In this document: piece after piece, positions 1 to 8,357 of the stretch | How positions within the stretch are numbered: position 1 is the first letter of the stretch | Layout: each line of letters begins with the position of its first letter | From: Acidimicrobiaceae bacterium | GTDB lineage: Bacteria > Actinomycetota > Acidimicrobiia > Acidimicrobiales > Ilumatobacteraceae | Direction of reading: 5' to 3' | Assembly (NCBI GenBank): GCA_012269985.1 | Contig: JAAXJF010000031.1 | Location: 16,616 to 52,427 of the forward strand | DNA length: 35,812 nucleotides | The notes under the pieces: generated by a model | Databases searched by the model: none | What the model was told of the DNA's origin: nothing | The model's input: the letters and a program-made list of their open reading frames with translations, nothing else | Program-made: the position numbers and the translations under genes

Positions 1-2
1 AT

Positions 3-665
3 CCGGAAGGAACCGGGCTCGCAATCGAACCCGGAGACTTTTTCGTCGTCCAAGTTCACTATCACTACGAAATCGCAGTTGACCCCGCTGCGTCATGGCT
101 AGAAATTGATATCGAGCCGGCAACATCAGATCTTGAGCCGATCTCGATTACTCGTTACCTCACTCCGGCAGAAATCCCGTGTTCAACTGACGAAGAGGGT
201 CCACTTTGCGATCGGGATGTGATCGCAAATCTCCGGAGAGTGGAGTTTGGACAGTTACCCGCCGACTTCATCAATGCGAGTTGCGGTGTCACCCCGGCCT
301 CATTTGCTCATATGACTGACGGTGTGGCTTGGAGTTCATGCGACCGAGTTGTTCAAGAACCCGGTGAGATTGTCTCTGTGCTGGGGCACATGCATGACTT
401 GGGAGCCCAATATCGAATGACGCTTAACCCTGGTACCGACCGTGAGAAGATCTTGTTGGATATCCCAGATTGGGATTACGACTGGCAGTACTCATATCGA
501 CCAGTTGAGACGATCGAGTTGCAGATCGGAGATGTCCTTCGCTTCGAATGCACCTGGGAGCGTTCACGTCGAGATCCAAATCTTGCACCTGCATACGTGC
601 TGTGGTCTTACGGATCGGACGATGAAATGTGTTTCTCAAGCGTTACGACTCGACCGCTGAAGTAG
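3..665 (+). CDS. PHM-like copper type II monooxygenase, 3' part
   Basis: The reading frame is open from the first bases, so the 5' end lies outside the window. About 220 residues are present. Early in the fragment VVQVHYHYE resembles the QVHY copper-ligand segment of peptidylglycine monooxygenases (PHM). After that come GHMHDLG (an HxH pair like the CuM histidines) and a C-terminal GSDDEMC that resembles the SSDEMC segment carrying the methionine ligand. The order and spacing of these motifs fit the C-terminal half of a copper type II ascorbate-dependent monooxygenase fold. Family members hydroxylate unactivated C-H bonds using O2 and two copper sites, and are usually exported. The signal peptide and substrate cannot be judged from this fragment. 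A GTG at 219 could open a shorter frame, but the QVHY motif upstream argues that translation starts further back. The TAG stop at 663-665 directly abuts the tRNA on the other strand. Confidence 0.8.
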   Translation, partial: PEGTGLAIEPGDFFVVQVHYHYEIAVDPAASWLEIDIEPATSDLEPISITRYLTPAEIPCSTDEEGPLCDRDVIANLRRVEFGQLPADFINASCGVTPASFAHMTDGVAWSSCDRVVQEPGEIVSVLGHMHDLGAQYRMTLNPGTDREKILLDIPDWDYDWQYSYRPVETIELQIGDVLRFECTWERSRRDPNLAPAYVLWSYGSDDEMCFSSVTTRPLK

Positions 666-745
<80 letters not shown>

Positions 746-756
746 TTGTGGGTTTC

Positions 757-786
757 ATCGTACTGAGAGTTGTCAACGTTGGGTCA
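757..786 (-). promoter_or_regulatory. candidate tRNA-Leu promoter
   Basis: On the minus strand a TACGAT hexamer (762-757) lies 11 nt before the tRNA 5' end. A weak TGACCC (786-781) sits 18 nt further upstream. A consensus TTGACA (776-771) is also present, but it is too close to TACGAT to act as its -35. The assignment is tentative. Confidence 0.35.
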
Positions 787-960
787 CTCGCCATCATCTC
801 TGTCTCCAGAGTTCAGTTAATGGGCGAATTTTTCAGGGACGACTCCAGCGGGATGTGAGGACCTCGCTCCTAAGCGGCACAATATGCAGCCAATATCTAT
901 AACTTTGGGGGAGTTTCGATCTGCGAGTTTTCGCATTTCGAGTAATTGGGTCAAACGCTC

Positions 961-1983
961 TTAGTAGCGCTCTCGAAGTCTCGGAAGAACCCCAGAGGCA
1001 AATCGCTCGAAGCTCTCGTTCATCTGCTCGGGATCAAATCCGGGAGGGCACCCCCAGGTCACGACATCGGTGATGCCGTAGGCATCGATGAACTCACACA
1101 TGTCGTTAAACACCTTGTCTTCGTCACCGATGACCCAGGTCTGAGGTATCGGATCGGCATTGCCCGTGAGTTGAAGTGACACGTTGTCGCCTGAGGATGT
1201 GAGCCATTCGGCATAAATTCCGGCTTTGTATCGCTCGGCCGCTCGAATTGAGGGCCAATCTCGGTCGCGGTCATCGGTGACGAGCCACGGTCGGATGATG
1301 CCAACACGACGAGAGGAGGGGTCGATGCCGCGTGCTTGAGTTGCTTCGCGCCACGGGTCAAGCACTTGATCCGCCGCACCCTGAGGCAGAAGGTGAAGCC
1401 CAAGACGTGCTGCTCGTTCCGCTCCGGGTGGTCCCATCGCTGCCATCCAAATTGGAGGGCCTCCCTCTTGCACGGGTGTCGGTGTCACCCGGACGTCGTT
1501 ATACGCGAAGCGCTTACCCTCGAAAGAGAAGCGCTCCCCGGAGAACGCCCGCTGAAGCACTTCGACTCCTTCTTCGGTTCTTGAGACACGTTGCGCCCGC
1601 GGGATATTGAATCCGTGAAACTCATGAAGGGCGTAGCCCATGCCGACACCGATCTCCATCCGCCCGTTCGAGATGTTGTCGAGAACGGCGAGGTCTTCTG
1701 CAAGTCGTAGTGGTTCTTGGAACGGCATCAGGGTGATGTCTGATGAGATTCTGATTCGACTCGTGCGTGAGGCGACCGCTCCCGCCACTGGAATCCACGA
1801 TGGCAGGTAACCGTCGTCGACGAAATGGTGTTCGGTGAACCACACAAGATCGAACCCAAGTTCGTCGAGCCACGCAATTTGGTCGAGGACTGCGCCGTAC
1901 AGTTGGGGCCACGAAAGTGGCGAATCTGTTGGATTTCGGAAGTCATAGCACGCTCCAACACGAAGGTGTGGTCGAGTTGTCAT
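961..1983 (-). CDS. LLM-class flavin-dependent oxidoreductase
   Basis: This 340-residue protein has the bacterial luciferase-like TIM-barrel layout. The N-terminal strand VGACYDFRN is followed by LDELGFDLVWFTEHHF, then TSRIRISSDITLMPFQEPLRLAEDLAVLDNIS and GRMEIGVGMGY, the usual F420/FMN-binding progression. PPIWMAAMGPPGAERAARLG is the later strand-helix typical of the family. Members oxidise or monooxygenate varied substrates with reduced FMN or F420, and which cofactor is used here cannot be told from sequence. The length is normal. The ATG at 1983 is chosen because TACCGT (1990-1995) lies 6 nt upstream, as at other leaderless genes here. The gene diverges from a PLP-enzyme pair, and a shared role is possible but unproven. 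Confidence 0.88.
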   Translation of the reverse strand: MTTRPHLRVGACYDFRNPTDSPLSWPQLYGAVLDQIAWLDELGFDLVWFTEHHFVDDGYLPSWIPVAGAVASRTSRIRISSDITLMPFQEPLRLAEDLAVLDNISNGRMEIGVGMGYALHEFHGFNIPRAQRVSRTEEGVEVLQRAFSGERFSFEGKRFAYNDVRVTPTPVQEGGPPIWMAAMGPPGAERAARLGLHLLPQGAADQVLDPWREATQARGIDPSSRRVGIIRPWLVTDDRDRDWPSIRAAERYKAGIYAEWLTSSGDNVSLQLTGNADPIPQTWVIGDEDKVFNDMCEFIDAYGITDVVTWGCPPGFDPEQMNESFERFASGVLPRLRERY

Positions 1984-1989
1984 GCATTA

Positions 1990-1995
1990 ACGGTA
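1990..1995 (-). promoter_or_regulatory. -10 element of leaderless LLM oxidoreductase gene
   Basis: TACCGT on the minus strand, followed by 6 nt and the ATG at 1983. There is no Shine-Dalgarno sequence, so transcription would begin at or next to the start codon. No convincing -35 is seen. Confidence 0.55.
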
Positions 1996-2062
1996 GAGCA
2001 TTTCCCCGAGATCACTTGTGGGCAAGGTGACGACGGGTGGTGATCGGTGTAAGACTGGGAAA

Positions 2063-3583
2063 GTGACCGCTGTAGATACCGACATCACTAATGCACTGGA
2101 AAACCAATTTGGACTCGCTGATCGACTGGTTGATGAGGCAGCGCTTGAAAATTCGGTTCGCCGTTTCGCAGAACGAGGCATTGTATTGCCAACGTTCGCA
2201 CAGATGGCTGACCCGTCCACAGTGGACGAGGGCCTTGTCGGTGATGCTGATCCGCAGGGCGCCGACCCCCGCAACCTGTGGCGGGTGCACTGGTACAATG
2301 ACCTCGCAGGAAACCGAGTGTCAGTACCTAATCACATTGTATTGACCAAAGAACTCACCGGAGTTGAAAGCCCGATCATCGTTGTCTTCGGCGACCGTTT
2401 CCCGATGATCACTGCGCACAAGGTGCTCGCTGCATACTCATGCCTTGCGCCACGCGTCGTCACCGGTCAATTCGACCCGACCCGCCACCGGGCAATCTGG
2501 CCATCGACGGGCAACTACGCCCGAGGGGGTATAGCAATTAGCCGGATCATGGCGAGCCGCGGCGTAGCGATTCTTCCTGAGGGCATGAGCCAAGAACGTT
2601 TTGACTGGCTCGATAAATGGTGCGAAAACCCAGCAGAGGATGTCATTCGCACCCATGGAACTGAATCGAATGTCAAAGAGATCTACGACGCCTGCAACGA
2701 ACTTGCACTCGATCCTGAAAACTTCGTCCTCAACCAGTTCTCAGAGTTCGGAAATCATCTCGGCCATTACACCGTTACTGGTCAAGCGCTCGCTCATGTC
2801 TTCGAGCACGTGCAACAGAGCAGCGGGCGTGACCTCAACCTCGCAGCGTTCACCTCAGCGACAGGGTCTGCCGGCACCATTGCAGCCGGTGATCGTCTCA
2901 AGGATGAATACGGAACAAAAGTCGTTGCAGTGGAGGCGCTCGAGTGCCCAACAATGCTTGAGAACGGTTTCGGCGAGCACAACATTCAGGGCATTGGTGA
3001 CAAACACATCCCACTCATTCATAACGTCATGAACTCCGACGTGGTGGTGGCCATCAGCGACCGTTCAACCGATGACCTTGACGTGCTGTTCAATACCGAC
3101 GCAGGACGCCGGCTGCTGGCTGGTCGATATGGGATTGACGAAGCAACTATCGATGCTCTCCCTCACTTTGGTTTCTCAGCAATTTGCAACACGTTGGCTG
3201 CGATCAAGACCGCCCGCATGCTCGACCTCGGCGAGAACGATGCGCTCATTACGGTGGCGACAGACGGCGGGGCGCTCTATCCAAGTGAGCGGGCGAAAAC
3301 GCTGGCAACAAGATTTGGCGGCGAGTTATCTGAGGCTGATGCCGCTGCTATTTACGGAGAGCATCTCGCCAATGTTTCAACCGAACACATGATCGAGATG
3401 ACCGAGGCGGATCGTCGTCGAGTCTTCAACTTGGGTTACTACACCTGGGTTGAGCAACAAGGAACGCCGTTTGAACTCTTTGAAGAGCGTCGTCACCAGT
3501 CGTTCTGGCAGAGCCTTCGTCGATACGTCGGCGTGTGGGACTCGATGATCTCTGAATTCAACGAACGCGTCGCATCTGCCTAA
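2063..3583 (+). CDS. PLP-dependent fold-type II enzyme (cysteine synthase-like)
   Basis: About 506 residues, belonging to the tryptophan synthase beta / cysteine synthase superfamily. Lys120 in [10 protein letters not shown] is the likely Schiff-base lysine. STGNYARGG (about 148-156) matches the substrate-carboxylate loop, and [13 protein letters not shown] (about 265-277) is the glycine-rich phosphate-binding loop. The protein is longer than ordinary cysteine synthases (about 300-330 aa), with an N-terminal segment of roughly 100 residues and a C-terminal tail, so I do not assign a specific reaction. The open frame also allows GTG starts at 2018 or 2027. I prefer 2063 because residues before it are low in family character and an imperfect TAAGAC lies 7 nt upstream, but the start is uncertain. 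A second PLP enzyme follows after 9 nt, so the two are probably co-transcribed. Confidence 0.8.
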   Translation: MTAVDTDITNALENQFGLADRLVDEAALENSVRRFAERGIVLPTFAQMADPSTVDEGLVGDADPQGADPRNLWRVHWYNDLAGNRVSVPNHIVLTKELTGVESPIIVVFGDRFPMITAHKVLAAYSCLAPRVVTGQFDPTRHRAIWPSTGNYARGGIAISRIMASRGVAILPEGMSQERFDWLDKWCENPAEDVIRTHGTESNVKEIYDACNELALDPENFVLNQFSEFGNHLGHYTVTGQALAHVFEHVQQSSGRDLNLAAFTSATGSAGTIAAGDRLKDEYGTKVVAVEALECPTMLENGFGEHNIQGIGDKHIPLIHNVMNSDVVVAISDRSTDDLDVLFNTDAGRRLLAGRYGIDEATIDALPHFGFSAICNTLAAIKTARMLDLGENDALITVATDGGALYPSERAKTLATRFGGELSEADAAAIYGEHLANVSTEHMIEMTEADRRRVFNLGYYTWVEQQGTPFELFEERRHQSFWQSLRRYVGVWDSMISEFNERVASA

Positions 3584-3592
3584 TTCGCGATC

Positions 3593-4813
3593 ATGGTGGT
3601 TGGTCTTCGATGCGTGGTGTGCGGGGAAGAGATCGAAATCTCACGCCCAATGTCGTGGACATGTCCTCGAGCAGCAGAGGCCGATCCGTTTCATGTGCTC
3701 GAGTTTGTCGACGACGGGGAACCACCAACGATTGAGGTCGATCGTGGGGAAAGCAATCCGTTCGTTCGCTATCGCGAGCGAATGGGGTGGTGGGCATTCG
3801 CCCGGGCGAACGGAATGTCCGATGATGAAACCGTTGGTCTTGCTCGGTCGGTCGCAGGGCAATTCAGCGTCACCCCTCTTCAACCGCACGATGGGCTGAG
3901 CGATGTCATTGGTCGTTCGGTGTGGGCGAAAAATGAGACGGTCGGAGTAAGCGGATCTCATAAATCTCGCCATCTCGTCGGCATCATGTTGCACCTCATC
4001 GCTGCTGAACAACTCGGCATGCTGACCGAGCGGCCACCACTTGCGATCTCGTCGTGTGGGAATGCGGCGCTAGCTGCCGCAACGGTTGCGAGTTGGCAAG
4101 AATGGCCGTTGCGAGTGTTCGTTCCGACGTGGATGGATGACGCGTTCGGTAGTGGTCTTGATGCCCTTGGCGCTGAGGTCAACCGTTGTGAACGAATTGC
4201 CGGTGCTGCAGGCGATCCCGCCATGAGCGCGTTTAGAGAGGCGGTGTCGCAGGGGGCAATCCCCTTCAGCGTCCAGGGTCCAGCAAATGCGTGGTGCCTA
4301 GATGGTGGTCGAACCATTGGCTGGGAGCTTCACGATCAATTGAACGACGTTGAGGTAGCCCCGCAGGCGGTATTTGTTCAGGTCGGAGGAGGTGCCCTTG
4401 CAACATCGCTTGCGCTCGGTCTCGGTGATGATGTCCCACTTGTCGTTGTGCAAGCCGAGGGCTGTGCGCCCCTCCACCGCGCCTTGCAAGCGGCATCTGG
4501 AGTTGATGCTCCGGAACTTCACTGGGCTGAACTCATGCAGCCGTGGGAGTCACCTCACTCGTTGGCCGACGGAATTCTCGACGATGAAACGTACGACTGG
4601 ATCAGCATTGGTCGTGCCATTGAGAGATCTTCAGGCCGATCTGTCGTCGCTGCTGAATCAGAGATTGTCCACGCTCATGAGCTGGTCAACACATCAGGAC
4701 CTCCGACTTCGGCGACGGGAACCGCCGGTGTAGCTGGCGCCCTTGGTGAGAGCGCCGCCGGCACGCTTGATGATCGGCCAATTGTTGTACTGCTTTCCGG
4801 AGCTGCACGCTGA
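3593..4813 (+). CDS. threonine synthase-like PLP enzyme
   Basis: This 406-residue fold-type II PLP protein has an N-terminal zinc-ribbon-like segment with Cys7, Cys10 and Cys24. The expected fourth cysteine is not evident, so metal binding may be lost. The catalytic lysine is Lys124 in [20 protein letters not shown] (153-162) is the substrate/phosphate loop, and [12 protein letters not shown] is the glycine-rich PLP-phosphate loop. This layout is closest to threonine synthase (phosphohomoserine to threonine), but related enzymes include threonine dehydratase and diaminopropionate-type enzymes. I therefore leave the symbol empty. It lies 9 nt after another PLP enzyme, and having two such enzymes back to back suggests a small amino-acid pathway or paralogues of different specificity. 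The ATG at 3593 has no clear ribosome binding site, consistent with coupling to the upstream gene. Confidence 0.8.
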   Translation: MVVGLRCVVCGEEIEISRPMSWTCPRAAEADPFHVLEFVDDGEPPTIEVDRGESNPFVRYRERMGWWAFARANGMSDDETVGLARSVAGQFSVTPLQPHDGLSDVIGRSVWAKNETVGVSGSHKSRHLVGIMLHLIAAEQLGMLTERPPLAISSCGNAALAAATVASWQEWPLRVFVPTWMDDAFGSGLDALGAEVNRCERIAGAAGDPAMSAFREAVSQGAIPFSVQGPANAWCLDGGRTIGWELHDQLNDVEVAPQAVFVQVGGGALATSLALGLGDDVPLVVVQAEGCAPLHRALQAASGVDAPELHWAELMQPWESPHSLADGILDDETYDWISIGRAIERSSGRSVVAAESEIVHAHELVNTSGPPTSATGTAGVAGALGESAAGTLDDRPIVVLLSGAAR

Positions 4814-4832
4814 GCCTGAGCGTAAGTCGGGG

Positions 4833-4838
4833 TAGCCT
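4833..4838 (+). promoter_or_regulatory. -10 element of leaderless clpP
   Basis: TAGCCT followed by 7 nt and the clpP ATG at 4846. There is no Shine-Dalgarno sequence. The same hexamer and spacing recur before gatC. Confidence 0.6.
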
Positions 4839-4845
4839 TAGCCCC

Positions 4846-5448
4846 ATGTCCGGCGACAACGTTCATCTAAGCCCATCCGCACTAGAGGGTGGTATCGACC
4901 CGCGAAGTGATGTGTTTAACCGATTGCTGAAGAATCGTGTTGTTCTGCTCGGTTCTGACGTGAACGATGAGATTGCGAATCAGCTCTGCGCCCAATTGCT
5001 GTATCTCGAAGGCGAAGATCCAAACAGTGATATTTGGTTGTACATCAATTCGCCCGGCGGATCGGTGACTGCAGGTATGGCAATTTACGACACGATGCAG
5101 TTCGTTTCTTGTGATGTGGCGACTGTCTGCCTCGGCCTCGCCGCCTCGATGGGCCAGTTCCTGCTGACGGCGGGAGCCGCTGGTAAGCGTTACAGCCTTC
5201 CGAATGCCCGCATCATGATGCACCAGCCATTGGCGGGTCTTCGCGGTCAGGCAGCCGATATCGCGATTCAGGCTGAGCAGCTCGCCTACACCAAGCTTCG
5301 TATGGCTCAACTCATTGCAGAGCATTCGGGGCAACCTCTCGAGCAGATTCAAGAAGACTCCGAGCGCGATCGTTGGTTTACTGCTGAGCAGGCTAAAGAA
5401 TATGGCCTTTGCGACAACGTGATCCTGCGTCGAGGTGAAATCGTCTGA
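4846..5448 (+). CDS. clpP: ATP-dependent Clp protease proteolytic subunit
   Basis: ClpP is the serine protease barrel that degrades substrates unfolded by ClpX or ClpC in the cytoplasm. The 200-residue length is typical. The catalytic triad is visible: Ser101 in GLAASMGQF, His126 in IMMHQP, and Asp175 in ERDRWFT. The NSPGGSV segment (68-74) forms the oxyanion region. The C-terminal EYGLCDNVI is the usual end of the fold. There is only one clpP here, whereas many actinobacteria carry clpP1P2 in tandem, so a second copy would have to be elsewhere. It appears to have its own leaderless promoter and is not adjacent to clpX or tig. A convergent lipoprotein gene begins 3 nt after its stop. Confidence 0.97.
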   Translation: MSGDNVHLSPSALEGGIDPRSDVFNRLLKNRVVLLGSDVNDEIANQLCAQLLYLEGEDPNSDIWLYINSPGGSVTAGMAIYDTMQFVSCDVATVCLGLAASMGQFLLTAGAAGKRYSLPNARIMMHQPLAGLRGQAADIAIQAEQLAYTKLRMAQLIAEHSGQPLEQIQEDSERDRWFTAEQAKEYGLCDNVILRRGEIV

Positions 5449-5451
5449 CGT

Positions 5452-5925
5452 TTAGTCTGCTGCGCCTACCGGCGTTGCAGGCTCAGGAGCGTCGTGCGGG
5501 ACCAAAGTCGTAACTGGTCCGAGGTCGACCTCGCATGATGCCATCGCCCACTCACGGATCGTGAGTGCAGAAAATTCACTTTGGTAGGCGGCGGCGGCAA
5601 CACGTTGGATGCTGCCCGGGTCGCCAGGAACAACGGTGTTCGCAGTCTCGATTGCCTGGAGCACGTTTGACCACTCTTGAGCAACAGCCAACGGCGCAAG
5701 CGTCTGTAAGCGTCGGTAGAGCTCAAGGGTTGCGGTGAGTTCGAGATCGCTGTTAACCGTTGCGGCAACGATTGCTGACCGGTTGCTTCGAAGTTCCTCG
5801 CAGAAGGCGGCCGCATCAGGAACAGGTGTGGCCTCTCCACAGGCAGAAAGAGTTGTCATTGCGAATCCAACGATGGTTGCAATCGAACCAAGACGTTTCC
5901 TCTGCACAAAACGAGTGTTACACAA
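5452..5925 (-). CDS. small putative lipoprotein of unknown function
   Basis: This 157-residue protein starts with a basic N-terminus (QRKR), then a hydrophobic stretch and TTLSAC, a lipobox with Cys29, so it is probably exported, lipidated and anchored outside the membrane. The mature part is largely helical with two further cysteines (Cys42 in AAFCEEL and one in MASCEVD) that could form a disulfide. It ends in a Pro/Ala/Asp-rich tail. I do not recognise a named domain. The GTG at 5925 is supported by GAAGGAG about 7 nt upstream, one of the clearer ribosome binding sites in the window. A GTG seven codons downstream would leave a shorter signal peptide. It is convergent with clpP and divergent from xerC, so there is no operon clue. 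Confidence 0.65.
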   Translation of the reverse strand: MCNTRFVQRKRLGSIATIVGFAMTTLSACGEATPVPDAAAFCEELRSNRSAIVAATVNSDLELTATLELYRRLQTLAPLAVAQEWSNVLQAIETANTVVPGDPGSIQRVAAAAYQSEFSALTIREWAMASCEVDLGPVTTLVPHDAPEPATPVGAAD

Positions 5926-6136
5926 TGGCTCCTTCGATTGCCGCCACCCACCGGGTGGTGCACCTCATTCCGCACATCTGCGAAAGACTCTTCCCGTGAT
6001 TGCATCTGATTGCATCCGTGTCGTCGGCAATTATCCTCGGTACACGTGGCTTCTCGGTTCAAGTCGAGGTTCACGTGGGTCGAGGCCTGCGAGGTTTTTC
6101 GATGTTGGTGTCCGGTGGAGAGCTCTGATGAGCGAA

Positions 6137-6142
6137 TACCCT
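6137..6142 (+). promoter_or_regulatory. -10 element of leaderless xerC
   Basis: TACCCT followed by 7 nt and the GTG at 6150, with no Shine-Dalgarno sequence. No clear -35 is seen. Confidence 0.5.
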
Positions 6143-6149
6143 CGTCTAC

Positions 6150-7055
6150 GTGGACATCGATCCAACGACCGAGTCGAACCAGGTCGATCTGTGGCAGATC
6201 GACCGGTTTATTGCGTCATTGACTTCACTGTCTGAACGAACCCTCGAGGCCTATCGAACCGATCTCCGAATGTTTGCCGAATTCATCTCACGGATGAACA
6301 TCAACGATCCCTCCTCAGTCAACCGAACGAATGTCCGTCGCTACGTCGCTCATCTCTCGACCCGGCAATACGCGCAACGAAGCATTGCGAGAAAGATCGC
6401 ATCGATTCGACGGTATTTCAGGTGGGCACTCCGTCACGATGTTGCCGACACCGACCCCACCCTTGGGGTACAGGTCAGCGGTGGAACTGGTCGTCTGCCG
6501 AAAGTGCTCGATCGGCGAGATCTTGAGCATCTTCTTGAACCCGCCGATGACCCTGAGGAACCCCTTTGGCGTCGTCGGCGAGATGACGCAGTGCTCGAAT
6601 TGCTCTACGGGTCAGGCTTGCGTGTCGCCGAACTCTGTTCGCTCGACGGGTCATCACTCGACCTCGACCATCATGCATTGCGCGTGTGGGGAAAAGGTTC
6701 GAAAGAGCGGCGAGTTCCGATTGGTGAGCCCGCCTGCGATGCCGTCGCAGCATGGTGTGAGATTCGACACGAAGTCGCTCCTTCCGAGGCCGGTGACGCA
6801 CTGTTCACCAACGAGCGTGGCCGACGGCTGACATCACGTGATGTTCGACGCATTCTTGATCGCCGAAGTGCAACACCAACCCATCCGCACGCGCTCCGTC
6901 ACACTTTTGCTACCCATCTTCTCGATGGCGGCGCCGATCTCCGAGCCGTTCAAGAGCTTCTTGGGCATGCCGATGTTGCGACCACCCAGCGTTACACGCA
7001 CGTCAGCAAAGAGCGGCTCACGGCGGCCTATCGCCAATCGCACCCACGAGCATGA
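6150..7055 (+). CDS. xerC: tyrosine recombinase XerC
   Basis: A 301-residue site-specific recombinase that, with XerD, resolves chromosome dimers at dif. Residues 10-100 form the SAM-like core-binding domain (SERTLEAYRTDL, ARKIASIRRYFRW). The catalytic domain follows with Arg158 (SGLRVAEL), Lys182 (WGKGSKERRVP), His247 and Arg250 (HALRHTFATHLLD), His273 (LGHAD) and nucleophile Tyr282 (TQRYTHV). All six catalytic residues are present. Location upstream of a whiG-type sigma factor and rpsB matches actinobacterial chromosomes and favours a housekeeping XerC over a phage integrase; no att sites or phage genes are nearby. Its TGA overlaps the next gene's ATG by 4 nt, implying translational coupling. 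Confidence 0.93.
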   Translation: MDIDPTTESNQVDLWQIDRFIASLTSLSERTLEAYRTDLRMFAEFISRMNINDPSSVNRTNVRRYVAHLSTRQYAQRSIARKIASIRRYFRWALRHDVADTDPTLGVQVSGGTGRLPKVLDRRDLEHLLEPADDPEEPLWRRRRDDAVLELLYGSGLRVAELCSLDGSSLDLDHHALRVWGKGSKERRVPIGEPACDAVAAWCEIRHEVAPSEAGDALFTNERGRRLTSRDVRRILDRRSATPTHPHALRHTFATHLLDGGADLRAVQELLGHADVATTQRYTHVSKERLTAAYRQSHPRA

Positions 7056-7849
7056 CACCTCCGCCTCCACCCCCGGCCGGACAGCGCCCAGGTCTCGTCG
7101 ATGCTGCCACCGAGCTAGCGGAGCAATGGAATCGCTGGAATCGCAGGCGGGCGTCGTCGGCACGAGACCACCTCATTGTGCACTACTCACCGCTGGTCAA
7201 GTTTGTCGCTGGTCGAGTTGGTTCGGGCCTTCCTCGTTCAGTCGACCCAGCCGACTTGGTCGGCTACGGGGTGTTCGGATTGATCGATGCGATCGAAAAG
7301 TTCGACCCCTCTCACGGGGTCAAATTCGAGACATATGCAGCACCGCGAATCCGAGGCGCGATTTACGATGGCCTTCGCGAACTCGACTGGGTTCCAAGAA
7401 CGGTCCGCACCAGAGGTCGCCGCATCGAACAGGCGTTAACAGAGCTCGAGCGAGAACTCGGCCGTTCTCCGAGCGAAGACGAACTCGCTACACACCTCGA
7501 GATTTCGATCGACGAGCTCGCAACGTGGCTATCCGAAATTGCAGCAACCACGGTCGGCACGCTCGACAGAGCAATCTCGATGGGTTTCGAACCCGAGGCA
7601 GACGCGCTCGATGGGTCACATACCCCGGTCGTGGCTGTCGAAGCCGAAGAGCTTCGTTCCATTATTCGACAGGTGATGCGCGAACTTCCAGAGCGGGAGC
7701 GCCTCGTTCTCTCTCTGTATTACGACGAGAACTTGACGCTCGCCGACATTGCGGAGATTCTCGATGTCACCGAGTCTCGTGTATCGCAATTGCATGCCCA
7801 GTCGGTGTTGCGACTTCGTTCTCGAATGCGGGCAGCCGGGCACCTGTAG
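7052..7849 (+). CDS. whiG: FliA/WhiG-family RNA polymerase sigma factor
   Basis: This 265-residue sigma-70 group 3 factor directs RNA polymerase to a specialised promoter set. Region 2 is seen at about 40-110 (LIVHYSPLVKFVAGRV, DLVGYGVFGLIDAIEKFD, GVKFETYAAPRIRGAIYDGLRELDW, the last being the -10 recognition helix). Region 3 spans about 120-170 (ALTELERELGRSPSEDELA). Region 4 is at about 205-258 (LPERERLVLSLYYDENLTLADIAEILDVTESRVSQLHAQ), with the -35 recognition helix in TESRVSQLH. In streptomycetes WhiG controls sporulation, while in motile bacteria FliA controls flagella. Neither gene set is in this window, so the regulon here is unknown. The position between xerC and rpsB matches whiG. The ATG is fused to the xerC stop. 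Confidence 0.9.
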   Translation: MTPPPPPPAGQRPGLVDAATELAEQWNRWNRRRASSARDHLIVHYSPLVKFVAGRVGSGLPRSVDPADLVGYGVFGLIDAIEKFDPSHGVKFETYAAPRIRGAIYDGLRELDWVPRTVRTRGRRIEQALTELERELGRSPSEDELATHLEISIDELATWLSEIAATTVGTLDRAISMGFEPEADALDGSHTPVVAVEAEELRSIIRQVMRELPERERLVLSLYYDENLTLADIAEILDVTESRVSQLHAQSVLRLRSRMRAAGHL

Positions 7850-8357
7850 CGCGTCGACTGGGTCAATCGTGACCGCCCGTGTCGATGTGGTCATCTCGGT
7901 GTTTGCGGGCAGGAGCATTCCTGTTTCGAACTACCCGCTAGCTCGAGATTCCGATCGGCTTCGACCTGACGCCGAAGAACAAATGGCTTGAAGTTATGTC
8001 GAGAAATCCATTGATCAACCTGTACTGACCGGCGTCGTTCCGCATGGAAGGCTTGGTTGCTGGCGCCCTCCCGTCAATCGGCCCATCATCGATCCGTTTC
8101 GGCCGCCACCGTATCGTTGGTGCTCAGGAAACCGCGGCCTTGAATATGCTGCCCAGTCGGGGAACGAAGCCAGGGGCGTCGTGTTCGCCTGATGAGCCCG
8201 GTGATATTTCGGCCACTCGCCGATAGCGTGTCGGATGGCTTACCAACCGGACAGCACCCGAGCATTCGGGTCACTCGAGATACGACATGTTCCCGTCTTT
8301 TGCGGTCGTTACGGCGCCCTGACGTGAACCTAACCGCAACCCACATAGGAGACTTTC
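7850..8357 (+). other. long untranslated region upstream of rpsB
   Basis: About 500 nt with no convincing gene; a 60-codon frame at 8044-8226 has no family resemblance or ribosome binding site. I see no clear promoter. Structure includes a perfect 6-bp hairpin ACCCGA-GCAT-TCGGGT (8256-8271) and a larger hairpin at 8300-8339 just before the rpsB ribosome binding site. The region most likely contains the promoter and leader of the rpsB-tsf operon. In streptomycetes additional genes lie between whiG and rpsB; none is recognisable here. Confidence 0.5.
8300..8339 (+). promoter_or_regulatory. candidate structured leader of rpsB
   Basis: TTGCGGT (8300-8306) pairs perfectly with ACCGCAA (8333-8339). 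Inside, GTTACG pairs with CGTGAAC with one bulged G, enclosing GCGCCCTGA. The structure ends 7 nt before the AGGAG ribosome binding site, so it could regulate translation. Ribosomal protein S2 autoregulation through rpsB leaders is known in other bacteria. Assignment here is inference from position and pairing. Confidence 0.4.

Noticed and set aside
6150-7055. Phage integrase in place of XerC.
   Set aside because: The gene is adjacent to whiG and rpsB as in other actinobacteria, and no att repeats or phage genes are present.
6838-7872. 344-aa frame overlapping xerC and whiG.
   Set aside because: Arg-rich translation in an alternate frame of two genes with complete motifs.
8044-8226. 60-aa frame between whiG and rpsB.
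   Set aside because: No ribosome binding site or TANNNT at a suitable distance, and no recognisable composition.
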